From: Chromera velia | Taxonomy: Eukaryota; Sar; Chromeraceae | Assembly (NCBI GenBank): GCA_018398765.1 | Contig: JAHBMJ010005405.1 | Location: 18,566-53,310 of the forward strand | Direction: 5' to 3' | Length of the DNA: 34,745 nt | Shown here: positions 10,625 through 19,660 of the stretch, in pieces | Layout of the letters: each line of letters starts with the position of its first letter | How positions within the stretch are numbered: the stretch's first letter is position 1 | The notes under the pieces: generated by a model | Database searches by the model: none | The model's input: only the letters and a program-made list of their open reading frames with translations | What the model was told of the DNA's origin: nothing | Program-made: the position numbers and the translations under genes

Positions 10625-11467
10625 AAGACCAGGACCGTCGAAGACCCCTGCCCAGAACTGAGTGAAAGAAGATGCAGCGGGTTTATTATCCCCTCCCCTC
10701 TGTGTTTTGATTTTCCTGTTCCATTGCCAAACTTTCGAGGGGTTAACTGCTGCTTCTCTAGCTAGCCTCTCTGCTGTCTGTTGCTCGAGCTTACTCCTTT
10801 TTGCTGCAAACAGTCAAGCTCTTTCCCTTCTTAGTTTGACACATTCTTTTCGTAGAGGGTGAGAAAGGTTCGGAACATGTCTTGCCTTTTCCTCTGCCTC
10901 CTTCACCTTCAAATGAATCAGGCAGCATTGAGGGTCCCACCAAGCCTGACGGGTGCTCTGCTTTCTCCCAGACTGTCTTCTCTTCTTGGATATCTTTCCC
11001 CCGTCTACCACTGCACCCACTTTACTGTCTGCCAGCCTTTCTTCCCAGGAAAGACCCAACTGTTCCAATTGGTCAAGATAAGAAGCCTTGCTGAGAAAGT
11101 TGGGGGGGGGAGCATTCTGAGGGGGAAGTGGTTGTGGGGGAAGGGGTGGTAGGTCAGGGGGAGGTGGGATAAAGGAAATAACTTGACCTCCTTCACGTAG
11201 TTCGTTTACCCCTCTGTCGAACAGGCTGGGAAAAACCGTCTCAGAAAACGGCAGGACCGCTCTGGCGAGAGGAATCATTTCATCATCAGTCACCGGGGAA
11301 GTTCTATTAACAGTGAGGAGAGGGGGGAAAAAAGAGAACTTTTCGCCCGTGGGGGCATGCGGAGGATTAGAAGACATAGGGGGAAGAGATGAATCAAGAA
11401 AAAAAGAAAGAGAAAGAACAACATGTTGAGGGGTAAAGTCAGCTTCCAGGTTTGAAGTGGCAGAGGA
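10625..11467 (-). pseudogene. LINE 1 linker between endonuclease and reverse transcriptase
   Basis: In the same frame as both neighbours, broken by a TGA at 10814-10816. The upstream part is proline-rich (PPPPDLPPLPPQPLPP), then basic, with TRQAWWDPQC resembling the W-D box often found before LINE reverse transcriptases. No catalytic role. Confidence 0.7.
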
Positions 11468-12079
11468 CTAGGCTGTTAAAAGAAAAGGATCTACAAAAAA
11501 GTGATCAATCGCTGTTGTTTCTTCTCCTGCTTTAAAAAAGGTGCACGGGCCCGGAAAGGAGACATCAACACCCAGCCTCTCACATTTCAAGGACAGGCCG
11601 TGGAGAAGAATTAAGTTAGAGCATTCACAAAGACGGATCAGCGAATTCCCTTGCTCGTCAGGTTGACTGCCATGGCTGCAGGCTGACAATCGAGAGGGAT
11701 TGCAAGCATTAACTTCGTTCTCTTCTCTGCTTTCATCAGTGGGACATAGCAATCTTTCCCAAGTCAGCCTTTCCAGCATCCGAGTCCCCAGCTTGCCGTT
11801 CATGTCCCCAACCAGGATACACAAATTCTCAAGAGGTACCTGATACAGTGCAACGATCACACCCTCTCTCTCTCTCTCTCTCTCTTTGCTCCCTGTCTCT
11901 CTGTCTCAGGTCAGACCCTCTAGGCAGAAAGTACACACCGAAGACATGGAGGACTCTCGTGGCTAACTCCCCCCCTTCTGAGGGAGAAGGCACATTCACT
12001 GACAGACGGACCAGATTTTGACCTACCAGCTCCCACCTTGGCTGCAGTTCATGAACTAAAGAATTCCTGACTAGGATGC
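11468..12079 (-). pseudogene. LINE 1 AP-type endonuclease, N-terminally truncated
   Basis: This domain nicks target DNA to prime reverse transcription. Present: FVRNSLVHELQ, VLHVFGVYFLP, the catalytic GDMN in ILVGDMNGKLG, and the final block TAIDHFFVDPFL. The first roughly 80 residues, including the usual N-terminal metal-binding Asn and Glu, are missing because the element begins at 12079. A (GA)n-encoded run sits in the middle, and a TAG ends the frame at 11468. Confidence 0.85.
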
Positions 12080-12219
12080 AGCGCTAACTATGAAGTTGCA
12101 TCAACTGATTGTAAGTTGTAACTAGGATTATAAAATGATTCATAACTAATTTAGAAACACACCGCGGATTTAATGCAGCAATCGTTCTTCCTATAATGTT
12201 TAAGTTTATAACAGAACCT
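12080..12219. repeat. Right copy of 140-bp direct repeat flanking the LINE
   Basis: Nearly identical to 8148-8287. The two copies bracket the LINE exactly, so I read them as a very long target-site duplication. Confidence 0.9.
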
Positions 12220-12834
12220 CATCAATCGTTGCAGGTGCATCTGGTGCAACTTCTTGGTTTACACCTTTTCTGAGGTGCACCTTTTCCAAACGATAGTTCT
12301 TACTGTAATAATTGGGGGCTGATTCGATTCATTCGAAGCTTAGACATTTCCTGAAGTTGTGTGGTAGCAATGATAGCGGGCGCGTTCTAGGCGCCGGCTA
12401 GAGAAAAAAAAAAAAAGTAGACGATCTCGGGAGATCTTTTTTTTTTTTTTCTTTTTTACTTTTTGACCCTGAACAACACTTAATAACAGTTATGCAACAC
12501 ACAAACAATATTTGTGTAACAGTTGAACAACAAGGTTAAGCTTTTCCAGGCCCCCTTCTCAAGCCAAGAAAGAAGGGATGGATTGGGTGTTGGCCAGGAG
12601 CTTAGCCATTTGATTTTGTCAGTGAACTTACTGGTGGTTGTTCTACAGGTGGAGCTGATGGCGGTGCATTTTCGTGCGCGCGTAATGAAAGTGGAGGACT
12701 ATAGGCCTTAAAATCTTAAAGTTACGTTTTTAACGTAAGATATAGACCCATTTTAAGAAAACGTGAAGTTACATTTTTTTTGTAACTAATTTTAGCGTAA
12801 CTATTCAGTTTGTTTCTCTATTCCTACATTACAT
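12220..12834. other. Right half of the Mutator-like element, non-coding
   Basis: No convincing gene. At about 12403-12465 an A13 tract, the inverted pair GATCTC/GAGATC and a T14 tract form an A-T-rich hairpin. GTAAC/GTTAC motifs recur near the right end as they do near the left end. Confidence 0.6.
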
Positions 12835-12858
12835 CTAACGCCACTATGTACACCTTGA

Positions 12859-15800
12859 CATAATAGGAAGGCTTAGCGCGGAACCAATCAATCAATCAAC
12901 CTGGTTTAATTTATAGAAAAGATTTATGCAATCAAAAAATCAATGTACTTATAGTGAAATAAAGAAAACTCTAGTAAAAAGTATCAGAAAGCGATCTTAA
13001 CTAGAATCTTAGCCGACCTAAACAGCGACTATATATATTAAAATCATGCAATTGCAATCAACCTAGAAATTGAACTTGAGTCTCTGATTGCTAGATAACC
13101 TGTTATGATAAATAATGATTTAATATATAGCTCTTAATTCGATCCATGCACATGCGCAGGTATTGCATGCATGATTGTCCTCACTGCAGCTCGATCATCG
13201 CATCATTGTGCGGTCCATACCAAAATTGACGTCCCTCAGGCCTTGGTCGATCACCGACCACCAAGCCCTGCGCTCTGTGTGAGTGCATTGCAGGTGAAAG
13301 TGACAGACTTCACAAGGGAACGCCTGTCGTACAAACGTATATTGACACATGCATGCATGGGTCTGCGTGCTCGATCCGTCGATTCGTTCGTTCCGTCGAC
13401 CCCTTATTTCAGCACATCGATGTACCTGTATGTTCGCCTCGCTGTCAGACTGGCTAACTGAAAAACGAAACGGTTCCACTTTCAGTGACTCTTTCATGAA
13501 GTGTGTTGACAGACTTTTGACTTTTTTCTTTCTATCTATTTGCCTTTTCTGGCTCTGATACCCTGAACAAAGCAAAGACAGAGCGACGATCTGGCCCTGT
13601 TCTGAAGTTTGTCTTTGATGGCTTTATTTAGGTGTAAGTAAGCTGCCTCTTCATGCCTTTTGCACGTCGGACAAGAAATTGCCTCCCTGCGAAACTGTCA
13701 CCAAGCTTCGCGCTTAAAACAAACCAAAGCAAAGCCAAACACAAAAAAGCACCAAAATGCACTCCAAATTAAAACAAGGGAGTGAGAACAAAATTAACAA
13801 AACCAAAAACAGAAGCAAAGGTCGAATCGCCATGCTCTGCGAAAGTTCATTTCAAAACAAAGAAGCAAAAACCGAAACAGCTCTTAAAAGCACAACCAGA
13901 CAAGAAAAAAAAAAAGTCCGAGCAATCATGCTGCGGCTGTAGAGGAATGCCAAAAGCAGCAGACAAACAATGAAGGGGCAGGAGCGCCTTCTTTCTCTTT
14001 CTTCTCTGCATCGATCTGTTCCTGTTCATCCGTTGTCGGCTGCACGGAAAAGAAGATTCCCCACGCTGCTTTGCAAACGAACCAAAGTTGCGGAACACAA
14101 CACAAAACAAAACCGAAATCAGTATCGACGTACGAGGACCTTGACTCGCAGCGTACATTATTTGTTTTTCTTCTATCGTTTCTGCTCTCTTGTGTCCCCT
14201 TTTTTGCTTCTTGGAGAGAAACATGTTCAGTCACGTGGCCCATTTGTGACCACACCATTATCTGCCTATCTGACCTGCTTAGACATACGAAGCAAACCAG
14301 ACCACTTCTCATTGCAACACATGCAGTCAGGTTGAGGTGACAGAAGGAAGGAAGAGAAGACGAGAGCGGGAAGGGGGTAGAAAGACGGAGGGAAAGAGAA
14401 GAATCATGAAACATGGATGCCCGATAGAATTTGGTTCATTTATGGGTTCCGTTGACGCACTTTCAATGAAGGAAGAATGAAGCTGACCAGAAGGCACACA
14501 CACATTCAAGAAGAAGACATGAAGGAAGAATCTGGCGACGAATTGTCACCGCATTATCGACCGATTCCGTTTCCCCCTAATTTTCTCTTTTCGTTCCCTT
14601 CTCTGGGCTTTTACTGCATGCGTAGAGAGAAGAAAGGGAAGTGAACTTCTGCGGCAGAATTGAACCTAACCGCTGCTCGTCCTCTTCAAAGTTTCTTCTT
14701 TTTTCCCAACCAGCCAAATGCAAAGAAAGAAGACATTGAATTTGCACAGACCGAACGAAGCGTGAGATGTGTCTCAGCTTCAGGCAGTCTGTCTGACTTT
14801 CTCACTGCGAGGGTTTTTGTCCTTCCGCCCACCCACCCTCTTCCTGTCGGACACAAAACATTCATTGGTTAAATTTTTCACTGCAAGGGAAATCCAAGCA
14901 AGATCCTCTTTCATCTCTTAATTCCTCGCAGGCATGCCTGCCTAGAAGTACACTCACAACACGCCCCCTGCAGGGTATAGGATTGGACCGATGTGGCATC
15001 CGGTTTGTTTTCTTCTCTCACCACAGCTTTCCTTCCCACAACTGGAGTGAAGGCTCTATTCAGACCTTCACGCCATCCTCTTCCTTCGCCTTCGTGCCTG
15101 CTTGACACGACAACACCTCGTCCGACTCCTCTTTTTCTTTTAAGGGCTCTTCACTTCCCTCCTTGTAAGTAAGTGTCTTTTCCCTCGGCCGTGCATTCTC
15201 TCATCCAGATAATTGTCACAGAACCAGCAAACAAAAAGACTGTAAGAAAGCCAAGAAAGAAAAAGTAAAGAAAGAATGACAAAATTGATTGTAGCGTACA
15301 AAACCCAGTCAGTTGGCAGACAGCCATGCACGTCTGCCGGACATCCACAAACGGAAATTTTTCTTCTTTAATTTTTCCATTTTCTTTCATCGACGCACAT
15401 GCACATACATGAAAGGGAGCAATTTCAAGGCACGGCCATGGATGCACGAGTTAAAAGGGTACATGCTGACTGGTCCATACAGACATGCAGGCGCACGCAA
15501 GTCAAGCAAGCCTTACTCGACCGACCGAAGAAGATGGATGGATCCTGGGGGACTGAACCTTCCAAGATCTTAAATGTGCGGTCTGAAGGTCTAGCCATCG
15601 AATCGGGAGGAATTTGCAGAGACAGAGAAGACACACCCACCACACAGAGAAAAGACTACACAGACCAACCATAGAGCCAAACAATGATAGATCACTCTAC
15701 AAAGAGGACCCCTTTTCCGTTTGAAGCTCTCTTTTCGTTTTCGTGCGTTACCCGGTGTCCTCTCTTCTTTCGTGGTCTGTCGATATTTTTCAGTTTCTTC

Positions 15801-16600
15801 ACCCTTTTTCTGCCCTTTTCTGTCTGTCTTCCATCGCTTACGGAAGACAAGCAAGTAGAAGACCTCAGTGATACTTCTGTTTCGTCTTGCCGCTTCGTCT
15901 TGCCCCTTCCTTCCTTCCTTCCTTCCTTCCTTCCTCTATTCCCCTCGTCACACACAGTCTCTCTCAATGCAAGAGACCAACTTTCCCAGGGGATGAACAG
16001 AAGAGGGATCGAGCTTTTCTCGATCGAACGGTCAGTCTGAAAGCACGCACACGGCATGAGCATGAGGAGAGAATTTGGGAAAGAAACTTCGCGAATTCAA
16101 AGCAGGAGGAAGGAGAAGACGGGAGGGAGCGCATGCAGTCAGGTCAGTCATACATGCACGGAGTCACAGGACGGGGAGTGCAGGAGGAAACAAAGCACAT
16201 GCATTCATGCAGAGCTGCATACACAGGTACACGGGTCATGCCATCAGAGGAAAGAAATAATCCCAAGCACGTGAAGGCCTTTCTGTTTCGATCGAGAGAC
16301 AAAGTCCCAGCAGCCCAACCTTCCGAGTCGAACCTGACGCACGCACAGACAGACAGAGAAGAGAGAGACCCATGCATGCCACCAAGAGTTCATTCCAGCT
16401 GGCCATGCACATCTTCCTTCTTTTGGTGCTTGCTGGCTGGGGTAATCAGCGGGGATCTATCTCTCTTGTCAAATCAGGCAGCTAGGGGGGATGCGAATGA
16501 GAGGAGAAAAGAAACGAAGGAGGCCAAAAGGAGGTTCTGCCTCTGCACCTCAACCGTAATCAGGGAGCAGACACAGAGACAGAGACAGCAGTAGAAGAAT
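12859..16600. other. 3.7-kb stretch with no recognised gene
   Basis: The first 300 bases are AT-rich. The rest is mixed sequence rich in TGCATGCA-like motifs, with a 14-bp palindrome GCAGGCATGCCTGC near 14929 and a short (CCTT)n run at about 15906. Open frames occur on both strands but none shows family motifs or joins through good splice sites. Part may be the 3'UTR of the cupin gene ending at 16601. A fast-evolving or non-coding gene cannot be excluded. Confidence 0.5.
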
Positions 16601-17463
16601 TCACTCTCTTGCTGCCACCTTGGTCTCCTCCCTTCTCTCGGTCTCCCTTTCCTTCCCCTGTTCCTCAACAGGCTCGTACTTCTGGTTGCTGTTCGGGTTC
16701 TCAATCCCCAGCTGACGGGGCTTTTGGGGACTGTGGGGGAACTCCGACAGAGTCGAGAAGGTGATCTGCAAGATTCTCTGGTATGTCACGAGCCCAGCAT
16801 CCTGAAGGGGAAGCACGTAGGCATCCCCCCCGGATTCATTGTGGTGCGAGTGCCACATTCCGGGGGGGGTGACGAAAGCCGCACCGGGCTCCCAGTCGAC
16901 TCTGATGGGATCCTTCACCCATCCATCCTCATCGAGCTCCCATCCCATCAAGGAATAACAACCAGGCTGGCAAGCAACTGCCAGATCAAGCGCAACCGAG
17001 TTGTGCTTGTGGGGTCTCTGGTTGTCTCCCTTGGGCAGGAGATTGAAGAGGGCCCACAGAGTGTGGGTGAGTGTCTTGGTGGTCTCCTTTGTGGCGCCTG
17101 TTCCGAACAGAAACCCGATTCTGTTGCGGTGCTCTGCACCAGGTTCGTGCTTGACGCGTTCAATCATCGAATACATCTCGTCCTTTGTGTAGAACTGCAA
17201 GGCGAGAGGGGCGGGGGGGNNNNNNNNNNNNNNNNNNNNNNNNNNGGGAGAAGTTGCGAAAAAGCAAGACCAAATGAACTACTCCGTGTATGCTCGAAAT
17301 GCAGTTGCACACTGAGCACCTTCCCCTAAGCACTCTTTGCCTTTCGCAGGGGCGACTTCTGATAGAACGGCGACAGTGCCTTACCTAGAGCACCAATTAA
17401 ATCACTCTCACTATCACACTATCACCCCCTCCCCCGAATTCTTCCTCTTTTTTGGCGTCCGTT

Positions 17464-17536
<73 letters not shown>

Positions 17537-18984
17537 TGTACTCAGACTTCCGCTAGAGGAGCGATAAATCAGGACACATTGAGCAAAGCAACATAAAAAT
17601 TGATTCAGGAAGTGCAAGATAGACGCAAAAAGGCCACAGAAGCGACAGAAAAAAGGCATGGTTCCTTCCTGCTACCTGACGGACCGTGGGTTCGAACTTC
17701 CTCTTGCTGGGCTTCACGCCGAGGTACTCAAGCAGCGGCTGGTCGTGAACGAAGTAGATAGACACAGGCGAGTCTCCTGTGCTCATGTGGAGAATGTTTT
17801 TCTGACAGGCGGGCAGGGTGAAGAGGTCACCCTCATTCCACTCCAGCTCCCCGTGCTCGGAAACAGACTTTCCGGAGCCTCTAATAATGTAGAAGGCCTG
17901 TGACGTTGCCACTGCGTCTGTCTCGATCTGATCGCCCTTGTTGGCAATTCGGATGAAAGATGCGAGGAGATTGGGGGATGTGGCTGTGTACTCAAGACCC
18001 ATCTGCTTCGAGAGATCAAAAGGGATCACTCTCGTGGGCCCGCTGTGATGCAGGTGGGCAGGGAAGGCAAGCCAGGGAATGGCTGCCATGTTGGGGTTTG
18101 CGGTACTCGTGTACTCGTACAGCTGCCCGTTGGAGGCCCAGGAGGAAGAGACGCCTGCCTCCCGTCTCAGCATTTCTGCCTGCACGACGTGGGCATATGC
18201 AGGGATTGACGGGACGCGTGCGGGTGCATGCTAGAACAAAAGACTTTCTCGACGTATATACGTCGTTGAGTGCAAGGGGGGGATATCAGGGCGGATGACG
18301 GCACCGATCAGCCACGCCATGTCATCCATTCGGTAGAGGGCCGACGTTGAGGAAGCTGAAAGAGCAAGGTGTGACGAAAATCAGACAGCGGCCAGAGGGG
18401 TCAGAATTCTGTATCGAAGAACAGAGTGAATGAAAAATCCAACAAGGGAAATGCAGGGAAATGCACTGAGAAAGGACTGGGAGCAACGACGGGAAAGAAG
18501 CAGAGTGTCAAGTAAGGTGCAAAGGCATCAGAAAAGAAGAAGAAGGCAGGAAGTGGAGTGAGTAAGGGCGCGGCAGAAGAGATGAAGACGAAAAACGGTA
18601 TGGTGCTTTTCGAGTAGGAAAGACGCTTTTGGAAAGACGCTTTTGACAATAGACTGGAAACAAGAGAACAGGAGCCAGAACTCAAACCTGAAGGAGCTTT
18701 TCGCAGAGTGTGGATACACAATCAGAATTCCGACTGACAGCTGAAGTGTCATAGTCCTCGCCCCCCACGCTCATGGAGTTTGTGGGCAGGACAAAAAGAG
18801 TCTCGACCCCATCCACCTTCTCATCGTCTCTGTAGAAACGGCCGTTGCCAAAAACCGCAAAGCTTTCCACAGGATGGCCTCGCTCAGCGAGCTTCTGCTT
18901 CACATCGCGGACATGCTCAGCTGGGGTAACAGAGAGATCAATAGGAGAGGGAGATGAAACAGTGCGAACAGAGATCACCACCAT
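16601..18984 (-). CDS. Bicupin protein, gentisate 1,2-dioxygenase-like, with ubiquitin-like N-terminus
   Basis: Two cupin barrels, as in gentisate and related ring-cleaving dioxygenases; the substrate is unknown. Exons on the minus strand: 18984-18688; a small exon within about 18370-18240 (ALYRMDDMAWLIGAVIRP); 18179-17676; 17194-16601, ending TGA. The join of the last two is phase 0 and clear; the joins around the small exon are not resolved. Exon 1 reads like a ubiquitin fold: VVISVRTV, IDLSV, helix HVRDVKQKLAERG, then FAVFGNGRFY and TLFVLP. Cupin 1 (FYIIRGSGKS, WNEGDLFTLP) lacks the usual HxH metal site. Cupin 2 keeps RPHKHNSVALD and WHSHHNES, so it is the likely iron site. The C-terminal tail is charged. 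Total about 490 residues. The cupin call is firm, the dioxygenase class probable, the ubiquitin-like call tentative. Confidence 0.8.
17220..17245. other. Assembly gap (26 N)
   Basis: Run of N preceded by a G7 tract and followed by GGG, inside the cupin intron 17195-17675. Its true length is unknown; it does not touch an exon. Confidence 0.99.
17467..17537. repeat. (GT)n then (GTAT)n microsatellite in cupin intron
   Basis: About 27 GT units followed by four ATGT units on the plus strand; the sense strand of this minus-strand gene is (AC)n. Confidence 0.95.
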
Positions 18985-19660
18985 CCCACTAACAGTGAGA
19001 GTATCTAAGCAGGAAAGGTTGCGAGGGAAATTGACAGATTTTTAATTCCTTTTGTACGCTCACTTGGCGACAGGTGGCTTCGATATGCTTGAAGGCTGCT
19101 TTCTACGTCTCAGAGGCACTCTTTTCTCTTTGGATGCTCTTTGTTCCGATTTGGATTGGGAAGACGAAGCCCTTCTTCACTTCACGGTTTGTGGTGTCCA
19201 CCTGGACTGAAGTAAGCGAAATGGTCCTCAATTTTCGTTAAAAAAGTTTTCGCTTTGCGGGACCATGCGGGACGCCGGAATGACGCACGGTCTTGGGCCC
19301 CGGAAAGGACCGACCCGATTCTTGAATTGCGGCAGAACACGAATCGTTACACGATGCCACGATGGTCCCGGAAAGCGAACTTAGCGAACTCAGAGATTAA
19401 TCTGTGCATGCGGCGGCGCGCGGCGACGGCGTTGGCCGGGATTGAGGGCCGCGTGCCAGACCATATGCCAGATCGATTATGCCAGACCCGAAAACTTCAA
19501 CTCACATGCAGCTCAAAGGATGCTCACATACGCAGGCAAATCCAACTATCGATACATCGCCGAACACTCGGCAACAGACATGCGCAGTCTAGGGGTTTCG
19601 CTACGTGTGGCAACGTGAATCTTGCAGAACTTGGTTCAGTCGCTCAATCTCGGCACACAA
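18985..19660. promoter_or_regulatory. Head-to-head upstream region between cupin and SppA genes
   Basis: The two genes diverge from here. The centre (about 19255-19480) is GC-rich with many CpG steps, unlike the flanking sequence, and holds inverted copies of GGGACCAT near 19259 and 19361. An open frame on the plus strand (19255-19674) has no recognisable motif and I treat it as non-coding. No clear TATA box. Confidence 0.55.

Larger units (their letters stand above)
8288..12079 (-). mobile_element. 5'-truncated non-LTR retrotransposon (LINE 1 of this window)
   Basis: Read on the minus strand it holds AP endonuclease (missing its N-terminus), a proline-rich linker, reverse transcriptase and a C-terminal zinc knuckle, then a short 3' region ending in (ATC)n (plus-strand ATG repeats at 8289-8309). 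One frame runs from 12079 to 8591 with no frameshift, broken only by stops at 11468, 10814, 10397 and 9152. The start inside the endonuclease, simple-repeat 3' tail and flanking direct repeats fit target-primed reverse transcription. No RNase H domain is seen, unlike the other LINE here. Confidence 0.9.
7676..12849. mobile_element. Mutator-like DNA element (non-autonomous), split by a LINE
   Basis: The left end ACATAGTGGCGTTAG (7676-7690) is the exact inverse of the right end CTAACGCCACTATGT (12835-12849). Both are flanked by the same 9 bases ACACCTTGA (7666-7674 and 12850-12858). A 9-bp target duplication is typical of Mutator-like elements. Without the LINE and one copy of its flanking repeat the element is about 1.24 kb and has no transposase frame, so it would depend on a helper. 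Caution: the left flank also holds a near-copy of the target (CCTTGACATAAT), so the target was itself repetitive. The superfamily call is inference. Confidence 0.65.

Noticed and set aside
8148-12219. The 140-bp direct repeats as LTRs of a retrovirus-like element
   Set aside because: The enclosed element has an AP endonuclease and LINE-type reverse transcriptase and no gag, protease or integrase. The repeats abut a trinucleotide tail and match the host element.
17685-17710. GGGTTCGAACTTCC resembling a tRNA B-box
   Set aside because: It lies in coding sequence of the cupin gene (sense strand encodes KFEPTV), with no A-box or cloverleaf around it.
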